A DNA stretch of 64,000 bases, from positions 27,769,052-27,833,051 of the forward strand of contig OX578150.1 of the NCBI GenBank assembly GCA_951213105.1, written 5' to 3'. The notes under the pieces are model-generated. The model searched no databases and was not told the DNA's origin. It saw only the letters and a list, made by a program, of their open reading frames with translations. This document shows positions 21,236-32,699 of the stretch, piece by piece; position 1 is the stretch's first letter; each line of letters begins with the position of its first letter. This DNA comes from Amaurobius ferox. Lineage: Eukaryota > Arthropoda > Arachnida > Araneae > Amaurobiidae. The translations under genes and the position numbers were made by a program.

Positions 21236-22479
21236 TTATAACCATTGTGTTTACGTGAAATGCAGCATTGAGTATTCCTGCCATTTCCATACATTTTAGG
21301 AGATTCATTTTGGATGTTTCTCTAGGAAAGCATGTAAATATGCATTCTCTTAAAATCTCCAGTTAGAAGCATTTTAAATAAAATCCCAATACTGGATAAT
21401 CCCATTCAGTTTTGATGTTCTGTTGTCAGTTTAATTTTTTTTTAGTTTTACATATAATTGTCTTTAAAAGTCATTACATTGTATAAATTTATCCTTTTTT
21501 TATTATTAAATAAATGCTTTATCTTTCTACAAAATGTAACAGTTGTGGTACTTTGGGACATATAATGAAACTGAAGGATCAATGTGCTGTGAAAGGACCA
21601 TAGATGTAATATTCATTAAAAAAAAAAAAAAATGAGATCTTTCTGTTTAGGATCTAAAAAAATAAAATACACCCTGTTAATTACAAAGATATATAATTTA
21701 TGTACCTGTCATCTCATGAAAAGTAAAACATTTGAGCTAAAAGATATAAGCAGCAATGTAAATGTTTATTCTAAGAGAGGAGCATATTCTTAAAATATGT
21801 CTTTTTTCTGCTTTGGTACACTTTATGTAAATTCAATAGTTTCTATATTCATAAAATTTTGCAAGAGCACAAAATTTATGATTGTGCATCTTGTAAACCT
21901 AAACTTTACTACTTAAATTGCTTGGTATTTCTAAAAAGTGTATACGTGTTTAGAAAAATATACTTGCATAATTATTTCCAAACTCGTATACATTTAGGCT
22001 GTCCAAAAAGTTGCTCTATATCTTAGGATGAGTCGGACGGTCTGGGTCTTCAACACTTATTAAATATCAATTGCATTTTGATGAGGATTTCGCTCGTGAG
22101 TGTGAGTAAGTTGTTCTGTTTGGACTAATAAATTGCCAAAAGAGCCTAATTTCAATTTTTTAGAAGTTAATTCAATACCAAAAACATTGTACCATCGAAC
22201 TTATACACCAAGAAATAAAGAGAAAATTAATTTGAGTCTGTAGGGAAAATCATATGTTGCCCACATCAGATATTTTTAAATGGGTCAGCGATAAATTGAA
22301 GAAAATTGGATAGTATACAATGTAATCCATTGTCTAATGATAGCATATACCTAAAATATTTTCAAACTGATTTTGTTTCACTAGTCAAACAGTTACTCTT
22401 CATTTTTATAGCATTCTAATGCTACATTTTATGTTCAAAATATAAAAAATCTTTTTGTTAATGTCATGTGTTTCCTTAG
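21236..22479. other. UBC9 intron upstream of exon 22480
   Basis: AT-rich and non-coding. It contains a short SINE-tail fragment at 22027-22056 and otherwise nothing recognised. It ends in the acceptor TTCCTTAG. Confidence 0.5.
22027..22056 (+). repeat. SINE 3' tail fragment
   Basis: GAGTCGGACGGTCTGGGTCT matches the tail of the SINE at 7597-7880. Confidence 0.65.
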
Positions 22480-22559
22480 ATTCTTCTGGGTATTCAAGAC
22501 TTGTTGAATGAACCAAATATAAAGGATCCTGCTCAAGCTGAAGCTTATACTATTTACTG
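22480..22559 (+). CDS. UBE2I: UBC9 exon (residues about 112-138)
   Basis: 80 nt, from acceptor AG (22478-22479) to donor GTAGGT (22560 on). It encodes ILLGIQDLLNEPNIKDPAQA then EAYTIY, the helix following the active site, and ends two bases into the next Cys codon. The NEPNI/DPAQAEA wording is specific to UBC9 among E2s. The intron that follows is 8.1 kb. Confidence 0.96.
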
Positions 22560-22745
22560 GTAGGTATTGTAGCTATTTCAAGCTGTGCTTTTGTGTCTGC
22601 ATGTAGTCAAACCTGTTCATTGCACTTTTGTCTTATGGCATCAAATTGTTTGGTGTTAGTTATGAATTTGTGTAATATTGCTATTGATTCCTTAAAAATA
22701 TATATATATTTGACATTTAAAATGATATGCAGGATTATAATAAAA

Positions 22746-23100
22746 GTACACTGGTTTCCATAAATTAAGGAAAAATCAGGCTAATTTAAAAATGACATAG
22801 TGAAATTTCATGAAATTCCTTGAAAAGATGAATTAAGTTGTAAGTCACAGGTTATGCAAAGCGAAATCATGCAAACATCATTTATAGTAGAAAATTTGAC
22901 TGTTCAGGAACATGTCAGAAAATAGGATACAAGAACTGAATGAGGAAGTTGCCTCAATATGGTGTGAGGTCACCTCGGACAGTTATATGGAGCCAACAGT
23001 GACGTTCCATGTTCATTATGATGATTTCAACTCTGTGGGCAGTGATGTCCATTGGTCCTGCAAAGCAGTAGCAAGCATTTAAATATTAAAAATTTAAATG
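22746..23100. mobile_element. possible Tc1-type remnant
   Basis: TACACTGGTTTCCATAAATT at about 22748 resembles the ACACTGGT..CCATAAAT type of Tc1 inverted-repeat end. The sequence to about 23090 is GC-richer than its surroundings but heavily decayed, and I could not read a transposase in it. Confidence 0.3.
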
Positions 23101-23299
23101 ATTAATTGATTAAAATGATTGTTTGTTACGCAGGAAAAATATCCAAATGATTGTTCTCAATACCTTATGTTCAATTTTTAAAGCTATTATGTAGCATTAT
23201 ACTCATGCTTGTCAATTATCTGCAAAATACATTGAAGTTGTTTCCACGGACATTTAACTCCATCTAGTAGACAAATTAAAACGTTCCATGTGAAAACAT

Positions 23300-23418
23300 G
23301 CGTATGTGCCTCTCGCCGTTTAGGGTAAAGTTTTCTCCATCACGAATGCGTGCCGTCCGTCATTGAATGCAAGTTCGCAGCCGACACACGAGCGCGCCAA
23401 CCGTCGCGAAAGGGTTAA
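23300..23418. mobile_element. fragment ending in GTCGCGAAAGGGTTAA
   Basis: A CpG-containing stretch ends at TTAA (23415-23418) preceded by CGTCGCGAAAGGG. TTAA with an adjoining CCC/GGG is the usual arrangement of piggyBac-type ends. The opposite end was not identified. Confidence 0.35.
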
Positions 23419-23549
23419 ATTCCTTCATATATTTTTGAAAACTATCTTTAAGTTCTCTAATTGTGCCCAATACTTCAATTTTTCAGACTTTGTACTTCTA
23501 TGATTTTTTCTTTCTTTTTTTTTAACTATTTACCAAGCTTTCCAATTCA

Positions 23550-24180
23550 TTTTACTTTCCCTACACTACATGGTAATGTATAGGGAAAGTATTGGAATCA
23601 TACCGAAAATCGCAACTCGAGTTTTCGACGGATCTATACGTTTCGAGACCTCTAGAATATGAAAATACTATTTTTAGCGTGACGTCTGTGTGTCTGTCTG
23701 TGCAGATTTTGTATCCACTCTAACTAAAAAACTAATCGGCCAAATTTCATAAAATTTGGTAGGTAAGTTACTTGTGGACGAATCTGGTGCTGATTAGTTT
23801 TGGGTACGATTCGGGGTAAAAGAACCCGCCTTTTTTGCGAATTGGCCAGAAAAAGTTTTTATCCACTCTAGCTAAAAAAACTAATGGACCGGATTTCACA
23901 AAATTCGGTAGATATGTCGCTTGTGCGTTAGTTACCCTGATGCTGATTAGATTCTGGTACTATTCAGAAAAAATAACCTGCCTTTTTTTTTGCAAAATGG
24001 TCCCCCAAAAATTGTCAATATCTAAAATAAAAAACTACGTATGCACAAATATATCCATTAAATGCTTGTTTTATACGTAATTTTTAATGAAGAAAAGAAT
24101 AAAACCAACCCCATTACACTAGAACTAGCCGTTCTTGAGATATTTTAGTTTTTCGTATTTTCCCTACACCCCTTCGAAAA
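23550..24180. mobile_element. interspersed repeat with TTTCCCTACA ends
   Basis: Opens with a hairpin in which ACTTTCCCTA (23554-23563) pairs with TAGGGAAAGT (23581-23590), and closes with TATTTTCCCTACACC. Inside, two copies of a roughly 160-bp block repeat the phrases TATCCACTCTA.CTAAAAAACTAAT, GGTAGGTAAGT.CTTGTG and CTGATTAG. The short open frame 23835-24080 lies within it. Confidence 0.5.
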
Positions 24181-25120
24181 TTAGTCCAGTTACCAAATCA
24201 GAACGAAAATTGAATTAAAAGTGAATTAAATTTAATTAAAATAAAGAGAATGTGGATATAAGTCTGCAGGGAAAGTCATGTGCTGCCCACATCAGATTTT
24301 TTGATTCTGTATCAACATCATTGCTACACATGGGTATTATTTTATCTTTATATTCAGAAAACTTGTACATGCAATTTGCTGAGCTCTCATCATAAGTTAT
24401 AAATTTTCACAAGTTGTGAGGATTATCATAAGATAGAAAATGGATTTGTTTCAATTTTTTTGCCTTGAATTCAATATTTTCATGTTTCCTATACAAGCAG
24501 GTATTATGCTCAACATCAATTTGTTTAAGAATCCAAAATGGCCTATATCTAGTGAAGGTTGGGTAACAAATGTTTGCATGACTATGTTCACAAAGAAATT
24601 TTTTGTACAAGATTTTCATTGGCATTTAAGAAATGTTTCTGTTTTTTAATTTTTTTTCATGTTAATTTTTCTTTTGTCCTTTTAGCATTTCTGTGTTTGT
24701 GACTTTCTTTATAAGCTCCCTCATGAGCAGCTTCAAGCTTTCTCCTTTGCCGGTATCATCACTGTTTCTCAGCTGCTGTTAATTTTACCTAAAAAATAAA
24801 AATAAATAAAATACTTTATTGCAACAATAGCTTGTAAAATTTAGGATTGAAAGTTGAGTTCTTTGAATAAAATGACGCTTTAACAATAATTTATTTTTCA
24901 TAAAAAAACCTTCGTACTTTTACTTAAAAACTAAAAAGTTGTTTTTACCATGAATATTATCTGAAAAAACAAACTTTAAAGTTAGAATTTTGTGTCGTGC
25001 CCATTTTTATATAAAAAATATTACAAAAAGTATCCTCAAATCATGCATTCAGATTAGCTTGATTCTGATTCTATACAATTTCTATAAATGTAAGTTTAAT
25101 TATTAATTGAATGCTTTTAA
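24181..25120. other. UBC9 intron, nothing recognised
   Basis: Two overlapping open frames on opposite strands (24407-24649) are shadows of each other without a domain. A GC-richer patch near 24690-24790 reads as lysine-rich text on the minus strand but is interrupted by stops. Confidence 0.4.
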
Positions 25121-25177
25121 CTCATGAGTGTTGCTTTCTTCTCATGAGTGTTACTTGTAAAAAGTAACACTCATGAG
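25121..25177. repeat. CTCATGAGTGTTACTT hairpin
   Basis: CTCATGAGTGTTACTT (25141-25156) and its perfect complement (25162-25177) form a 16-bp stem with a 5-nt loop. A near-copy of one arm precedes it at 25121-25136. Related GGTAACACTCA phrases occur near 25316 and 25496. Confidence 0.85.
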
Positions 25178-26398
25178 ATTTCTGAAGGAATTTTAATTCA
25201 TAAAAAATGTAATCATTCTTAAGATAAAGTTAGGCCTATTCATTATTTAACAAGAAATATACTATTCTTAACTTAAAAATCTTTATACTTAAATAATGAA
25301 ATGAAAAATATATAGGTAACACTCATGATAGGTAATAAAAATACTTACCATATAGATATGAACTTTTCAATAAAGAAATAGTCATCCAGCTCTTTTTTTA
25401 TAATAAATAAGAAGGAACAATGTGGCTTCCTTTAGCTTTGTTACTAACTGCAGAAATCAAAACTTATTTAAAATAATAGTAGTAATACTCCTGAGGTAAC
25501 ACTCACAAGATGTACAGGGGACACATCAAATTAAAATTTTAAACTATTAATAATTATATTTTAAAGGAACCACTTGCATTTTCGTTAAAAACCATGTTTT
25601 TTAATTCATATACTAATGTTAATCTAGTTTGAAAGCATAAAAAAAGACTTCCTTAAGTGTGGTGTTTTGAGCTGGGACATGCCAATTTCTATTACTTGAA
25701 AACTGAAAATAATAGAAAATAGCTAATCTTTTTTTAAAACATAAACACTTTAATGAGTACATTTTGTTAATTATGCACTAATGTACCAATATATGTTCTA
25801 AAAGTAAAAAAATTAATTTTATTAGCATGAAATATGGGTTCAAAAATTAGGACATCAAACAGGCTGTCATTTTGAAAATCACCCTAATATGTGTCAAAAT
25901 TTTTTATCATAAATGCATCTAAATAAAACATTACGCAGACAGAGATCATATAAAGCAGTAGTACTCACTACGCGGCTGGGTATCCTATGTATTATCATTC
26001 AGTTTTATCTTTTTTGTGATACTTTACAAATTTACATTTCTAATTTGTTATATGGTCCTCATTCACAATGTTCAATTTTCAATTAAATATAACTCGCTCA
26101 ATTTTAAAGATACAGATATGCGATTTTTTTTTAATGATCTTGTTGCATTAAAAATAAAAATTTTCTGATTGACCAAATTTGTCTAAGGGGGTCGTATAAA
26201 AATTAAAAAAAGTGTTAATTTTTTTTAAATTAATGAGAGGACTATTTCATTAACATAGTCTTATTTCCTACCTTACTTTCAACATTTTTGCAATTCACAT
26301 TGCCTACTTATCTCCAACAGGTAAAGAATTAAAGTGTGTTTCAATCTTTTTGGGATACCCTGTATATAGCTGCATTAAATGCACTTAGTTCTTAACAG
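25178..26398. other. UBC9 intron, mostly unassigned
   Basis: AT-rich. TTTTTGGGATACCCTGTATA at about 26348-26367 resembles the end of a mariner-type inverted repeat, but the partner end was not found. Confidence 0.4.
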
Positions 26399-27230
26399 CT
26401 TAACATATCTTGTCCAATTCCGGAACAGGCTGCTACAAAAACAGGATTTCCTTATTTTAATAAATAATAAAATATTACTGTATTATTTATAATTTTTCCT
26501 ATATATTTAAGATGATTTAAAAGCTACCCTGACTTAAAAAAAGTTTAAAATAAAAATGGTTGTATTTTTTCGTTATTTCCATGTAGCACAGCCTTAAAAC
26601 TATTTAGCTCTACAAATTTAGATTTTTACTAAAGTTTTACCCTTAAGACCACATTGCTGTCTGAAATGTTAGAATTTTAGGAGTTGTCCCTTTTGAGATA
26701 TTAGGCCTAGAAAGTGACCATTCTAAGGTTTGGGCTATATTTAGAAGTTCACAGAAGAAGATGTACTTATGTAAACATACAAAGTCTAAAGTATGAGATT
26801 TTTACCATTATTTTTTTTTTAATGGTGAAAATCTCATACTTTAGACTTTGTATGTTTACATAAGTACATCTTCTTCTGTGAACTTCTAAATATAGCCCAA
26901 ATCTTAGAATGGTCACTTTCTAGGCCTAATATCCCAAAAGGGACAACTCCTAAAATTCTAATATTTCAGACAGCAATGTGGTCTTAAGGGTAAAACTTTA
27001 GTAAAAATCTAAATTTGTAGAGGTAAATAGTTTTAAGGCTGTTCTACATGGAAATAACGAAAAAATACAACCATTTTTATTTTAAACTTGCAAGTCAGGG
27101 TAGCTTTTAAATCATCTTAAATATATATGAAAAATTATAAATAATACAGTAATATTTTATTATTTATTGAAATAAGGAAATCCTGTTTTTGTAGCAGCCT
27201 GTTCCGGAATTGGACAAGATATGTGTTAAG
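26399..27230. repeat. 832-bp near-perfect palindrome
   Basis: The left arm 26399-26809 and right arm 26821-27230 are reverse complements over about 410 bp with only scattered mismatches and a 2-nt indel at the outer edge. The centre is an 11-nt A/T spacer. CTTAACA at the outer left corresponds to TGTTAAG at the outer right, and CCAATTCCGGAACAGGCTGC recurs complemented at about 27195-27214. There is no coding content. Transcribed as part of the UBC9 intron, it would fold into a hairpin of about 410 bp. Confidence 0.93.
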
Positions 27231-27544
27231 CTTATTATGCTTGAAATAAAAAAATTGAGTCAAATTATTAAACTGTTTATAAGGAGCTGAAGTGTCAATA
27301 TATTGGGAATATTGTATGCAAAATATAAAAAATATTTTAAAATGTCAAGCAACAGTCACTGGTTGTTTTGACATGGAATGGCACTAAATCTCTAAAGTTA
27401 AAATCCACTCAGTCTATAAGCTGTTACGATGTACTCTCTTTTATTATTAAAGGCTGCTCTGGCTCTTTTTAATTTACCCTTTGCGTATTTTGTTTAACTT
27501 TTCGATTAAAGGTTTGACTTTCACCAATGTTTGGAAATACGATA
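27231..27544. other. UBC9 intron, nothing recognised
   Basis: Short AT-rich stretch between the palindrome and the LINE fragment. Confidence 0.4.
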
Positions 27545-28080
27545 AGTTATTCCTGTACATAAAATGAACAAGCAGATATTTCTAACTACAGACCTATTAC
27601 CATACTGTCCTCTCTTTCTAAAGTATTTAAGTGTATTATGCATGAAGAAAAAAATATTTTTCCAAATAATGCAATAGATCTTTCTTTATCAACATGGATT
27701 TATGCCAATGCACTTAACCTTATCTAATTTAACTTGTTTTACTTGTGACATTATTAATGCTGTTAAAGACAAGAAGCAACTGCATGTCCTCTATACTGAT
27801 TTCAGTAAAGCATTTGATCATATTGATCTTGGGTTATTAACTCATAAACTAATTACTTGTAGTTTTAGTATTGATTTATCGACTTGGTTATACTTGTACA
27901 TTACAAATAGAAGTATTTTGGCATTAACTCTAGATTATATAGTAATTTCTCTGGTGTTCCTCAAGGTTAAATTTTTTCTTCTTAATTTTTGTTAAAGGAA
28001 TACTCTGGATTTTTAAAACTGCCAAATATCTTATGTTTGCCGATGATCTGAACCTTTATATGAAAACCAGTAAAATCGCT
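27545..28080 (+). pseudogene. LINE reverse transcriptase fragment (Jockey/CR1-like)
   Basis: Plus-strand RT blocks are readable with frameshifts between them. NYRPITILSSLSKVF is at about 27578-27630 (RT motif 2a region). QHGFMPMHLT is at about 27691. LYTDFSKAFDHIDL (first catalytic Asp) is at about 27790-27835. FADDLNLYMKT (the FADD catalytic box) is at about 28036-28070. The 97-codon open frame 27702-27995 is its longest intact part. There is no endonuclease, 3' UTR or tail, so this is a heavily deleted copy. Clade assignment rests on motif wording only. Confidence 0.8.
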
Positions 28081-29356
28081 ATGCCCATCCACATACACCA
28101 CGGCCATGCATGGGAAACAGGACATTAACTCCTATCGACCCTCCCATCTCCTCCTAATATCCACAAAGACATGCGAGCCATACATTCCCCCCCCCCCCAT
28201 TACTATTTCCTATACGACTCCCTATCAAAACATACATACTATACCAACTCCTAATATAAAACAATTCATTTATGCTTCCCTAGCCTTTCTAACAAACTAA
28301 TTTATCAAGTTTAATACTTCAAAAATTTTATCTCAAGTTTTCAATTTCTGTTCACTATGAAAGAAATGAGGCTAGCCTTCTCTAACTTTATGTTTCATAC
28401 AATTCAGTTCCAACCAATTTATCTATAAACAAAGCTTGAATTCATTGTTGAAAATGTGAATTTGGTTTAAATATACATATTCTGAATTTTCAAATTTGGA
28501 TATTAACTCAATATCAATTTTTCTATTCAGTTGAATTACTGTGGTGGTCCCATCTCTAACTCTATAAGACGAATACAATTTTCCTTTTATTTCTTCAGGC
28601 ATGAATGTCAGTTGCAGTGCAATTGCATTATGTTGTGGCAACACCTTCAGTTTGAGATTGTAAACACGGGCTAATTTGAAAAACAGATTTCAGATTTAGA
28701 TTTAACATAGTCTAATTAGTATACATGGTTTTTTTTCAGCTCTTGGTTTGAATTAGATGCTCTACTGACACATGGTTTAAACGTGTAATCTATAAACTCC
28801 TTAAAAAAATTTATATACCGTTAAAGACTCTTAAAATTGAGTATATGTACCCTATTTGCTGAATGTTCCTATAGTTAGTCTAACTTTAGGAGTATTCATC
28901 ACTCTATAATCATACTTTACATATTTTGCATAATATAAGATGTCTGTGTGTATCTTAAAATTGAAGCTTTCGATGACTTTGAAGTTAAAAAGTGAATGAA
29001 CTTTTAAAGCTGAAATTCAGCTGAAAATTGTACCTTTTCAATTGTTTTATTGAGATATTCTGCTTGAATATTTAATAGCAGATGCATTATTTTGATAATA
29101 CAACAGCAATTAAGTGGATTTAATTTATGAATCTGTTAACTTTGCAAATTTAAAAGATTTCTTTCTAATTTTTTTTTAATAACTCTGTATATTATCACTA
29201 TGATTGTTGTGCTAAATTTTAACAGCATTTAATGTAGATTCTTATTTGCCTTCAAAATCACATTTATTAAAACAGATGATTGTCGAATTCTGAAATTCAT
29301 ATCAAAAGCAGGTGTTTGACAAAAATTTAGCCCCTTTTTGCATACGAATGGTCCCA
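28081..29356. other. UBC9 intron, nothing recognised
   Basis: Holds a C tract (28187-28198) and small open frames without domains (28106-28300 plus, 28423-28644 minus). Confidence 0.4.
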
Positions 29357-30410
29357 TTAACCCGTTCACGACTGCTGAGTGAAAGAAGTGTTTCCACCAG
29401 ACCTTGCATAGCAAGAATTGTCTTGCTTTTCCAGGCTCAGGCAATTTTTGATGCTAAGCCTAATGTGGCAAAAAATGGTATTATAAAAACTTTACTTTAA
29501 AATACATTTACTATATTATATAAATATACAGGTATTATTGCATTTTGAGGGACCTGACTGCACCGTTGTTTTTTAAATATGAGCCTTGAAAACTTTGTTT
29601 TGCTAACTATTATTTGTATAATATTATCAATGAAATACAGATAAAAAAAATTAATGTCCTTCATAAAGGTAGTGAACTGCTTGTATTTAATCCAGAGTTC
29701 AACTGAAGATATGGCAGATCTTCGACATTTGAACTCTAATTATCTGTACTAAAAGTATCCAAAAATATCAACACTCATATCGATGTTTTTTAAATAAACT
29801 TTCACACTAAAGCAATACTAATATAATTGAAGAACATTAAATAGTTGTTGTGATCATTCGTCAATTGTTTTTAGTTTCAAAAAGATATGTTACTCTTTTC
29901 GACATGATTATTGCAACATTCTTCTGACGAAATACATACTAGCTCATACACACCCCTCCTGAAAACCTGTGATAAGAATCGCTGCTTTAATCTCCTTCTA
30001 AACATATCACCCAAGACCTTCATGGTTAAAATAAACACAGAATAACTGCTATGAAAGAAACCATCCCTTTAAATCTCTTAGTCACATACCTTTTAAATCA
30101 GAACCACCACAACAGCTTGCATGCATGTTTGTTTATATATTCAACTTAGTCAGCATTTTCATGAAAAACAAAAACCGAAGCTAAAATGTGAAGGTCAATG
30201 ATTCAAGTAACTAACTGTGCAAAAACTAGGATTCTATTACCATCTGGTGTTATTAAAAATAATAATCCCAATCCTATGCTTCGTTCCAATTTTACATTGG
30301 CATCACTGGGCTCTAGTAGCTGTCCGCATTGTGTAGCATATGCATCTGTGGGATGGGCAAGGGAGAATCTCTCCATTGCATATATGCATTGCTGGTCCTC
30401 AAGGGGTTAA
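29357..30410. mobile_element. possible TTAA-flanked element
   Basis: TTAACCCGTTCACGAC (29357-29372) and the reverse complement of the sequence ending at 30410 (TTAACCCCTTGAGGAC) agree at 13 of 16 positions and both include TTAA next to CCC. That is the target-site and end arrangement of piggyBac-type elements. The interior has no readable transposase. They could also be ends of two unrelated elements. Confidence 0.35.
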
Positions 30411-30638
30411 GTCTCTTTTTTTAATTAGAAATAATCCCCTTTTCCCTAACTTACAGACAAAAATGTGTTGAGAGCCGTGTAATTGTTCCTGTTAAAATTT
30501 ATACAAAATGCTAAATTTAAATTTTTCACTGAATAAGATTGTATATTAATTAATGATGTGTACTCAATTGTTATATTTTTATATACTCAATTGTTATATT
30601 ATTTTATAAAGTTATTCTAAATTTTCTGTCTTTTCTAG

Positions 30639-30705
30639 TCAAAATAAGTTAGAATACGAAAAGAGAGTTCGTACTCAAGCTAAGCAGATGGCACCTCAAG
30701 TCTAA
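30639..30705 (+). CDS. UBE2I: UBC9 terminal exon with stop
   Basis: Completes the split Cys codon and encodes QNKLEYEKRVRTQAKQMAPQ then V and a TAA stop (30703-30705). This matches the C-terminal helix of UBC9; the last few residues differ from the human ending, as is usual for this tail. Acceptor is TTCTAG (30633-30638). A polyadenylation signal follows at 30837. Confidence 0.95.
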
Positions 30706-30836
30706 GTATTGATTTGGAGCTGAATGACTAAATGTTTTAATTCTTGTATATATGTATTTCTTTCATTTTCACCTTATCATATGCTATTCTTCCATTATTT
30801 AAGTTTCCTATAACAAAATTTGTAATTGATTCATTA

Positions 30837-30842
30837 AATAAA
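30837..30842 (+). promoter_or_regulatory. candidate UBC9 polyadenylation signal
   Basis: AATAAA 132 nt after the UBC9 stop codon. Other AATAAA-like hexamers occur further on (about 31013), so the used site is uncertain. Confidence 0.5.
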
Positions 30843-30959
30843 CTTCTTTTTTTAAATCTTAATATGTTATGCAATTGCTTTCCCTTTGAACTATGATAAA
30901 TTATAGAATCCAAACATGCAATTTTATAGTTATTATTTACCAATAGAATATATTTATAT

Positions 30960-31608
30960 TGTTTCTCATGAAAAATAATTCAAGATGTTTAATTATTTTC
31001 TTTTTGAAGCAAAAATAAAAATTCTTCAACACTACTTAATTTATTCATCGAATGTTCCAATTTGTCTGGTTTACATAGAAAGCGACGTATAACTTCAACA
31101 GCTTTCAATGCATCCTAATAAGGGTGCAGGAAAATCAACTTCCCTTCAATTTTTAGATTTTTTCTAAAGAAATGTAGTACATACACTTTAATTGATTCTA
31201 AAATATTGTTATCATCTAAGTGTTCTGAAGTAGTGAGAGAATATTTATTAGATGAGTCAAAGCAAAAACCAACATGACGAAGCAGTTTTGAATTGTGGCA
31301 CCTGTAACTTAATTTCCATGCATAATCTATCATTTCAATAGCATCTAAAATGGAAAACTTTACGTTTGTGTAATTCCAAAGTAGCTGTGGAATTTGTCAA
31401 GTTAGGTGGTTAAAAAGCATAATTTGGTTGCTGAAAAATCTGTTATTTGAGGATGTGCAGTGCAATTATTGAAAATCATTAAAAATTTTCTTTCATCACT
31501 CAAAAATGTCTGATATGGCAAATAGTGTAATTATGATACTTCCTTAGCTAATTCTACTTGTGGGTATTCTTTCTGTGTGACCCAAGAAGTATTCATTCAT
31601 GAAGGTTT
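30960..31608 (-). pseudogene. decayed coding sequence, possibly the same element as the gag remnant upstream
   Basis: On the minus strand a 72-codon open frame (31333-31115) and in-frame readable text around it look protein-like (AWKLSYRCHNSKLLRHVGFC) but match no family I can name. It lies on the far side of the mariner insertion from the BEL/Pao-like gag and in the same orientation. It could therefore be part of that retroelement's polyprotein. Confidence 0.3.
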
Positions 31609-32448
31609 TACATGGTGGTCCAAAAGGTTTTAGACAAACTTTAAGGGTTATCATGCATATCATGCATACAAAAACAAGCTCTTTTTTCATAGGAATATGT
31701 GGCTGCTAATGCCACCATGGAGTAATACAGATGCGGGAAGAAACAAAAAGAAAGGAATGCAGATATTACAACACAGGTTTATTAGCCATAACAATTATTA
31801 TCAATCACAATTGTTAATCATAGTATTTCAAGTATGTGTTCACATTTCTTGCCATCTTCAAATTTGCACATTTCAGCCAGGATTTGCAGAACTAACTCAA
31901 TAGGACCTTTCCTGTAAGATGGGTCGGCCGAAAAGTAACCATTAATTGGTCACCACAGTCCTCTGACTTGTCCCCCCACTTTTCTTTCTGTAGGGTTACC
32001 TAAAAGCCTTGTTTACGAGAACCCTGAAACATCTGATGCTGACCTTGTTGTTGCAGCACGAGCGTCCTGGCATGTTTGAATATGTTCGCCAGTCCATGCA
32101 TCGGCATTGTCAGACATGCATATTTGCAGATGGCAAGAACTTTAAACACCTACTTTAATACTATGATAAACAATTGTAATTGATACTTGTAATTGTTATG
32201 TCTAATAAATATGTATTATATTATCTGCATTCCTTCCTTTTTGCTTCTTCCTGCATCTGTAGCATTCCATAGAGGCATTTGTGGCTACATGTTCATATAC
32301 AAAACAGGCTTGTTTTTGTATGCCACCAAAACACTTTTGTACCTGACGTAACTTAGACAAACTTTAATAAATCTGACATGCAAAACAGGCTTGGTTTTGT
32401 ATGCCTGGTTTATTAAAGTATGTCTAAGACCTTATGGACCACCCTGTA
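31609..32448 (+). mobile_element. mariner/IS630-type element with long inverted repeats
   Basis: The left end TACATGGTGGTCCAAAAGG (from 31609) and the reverse complement of the right end (TACAGGGTGGTCCATAAGG, ending 32448) match. The similarity continues as TTTTAGACAAACTTTAA / TCTTAGACATACTTTAA. A second inverted block pairs GAAAGGAATGCAGATA (about 31752) with TATCTGCATTCCTTCC (about 32221). The flanks read TA, the usual mariner target. The plus strand keeps a transposase scrap near 31945-32050, the WSPQSSDLSP block corresponding to the SPDLSP motif before the last catalytic residue, followed by a KSLVYENPET-like stretch. It is internally deleted and dead. It appears inserted into the decayed retroelement around it. 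Confidence 0.75.
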
Positions 32449-32699
32449 TATTGCTGATAAGCTTGTCTAATGAAAGCCTTCCTCTGAGTCTTTAAAAGCT
32501 CTGTGTTGCTGAATCCCTTGAATTTCCAAGTTCACCAGCAGAATCACGGAAAGGAAGTCTTACTATATACCTTTTTCTCTTTCATATTTGGAATGAGGTT
32601 TCTGCAAGCATTCTCATCATTTAGATTTTTTGCACTATTCCCTTGATAAGACAAACTTGATTGAAATTCCACAGCTTCTCTTCTGGTGAAAAGAGTTTC

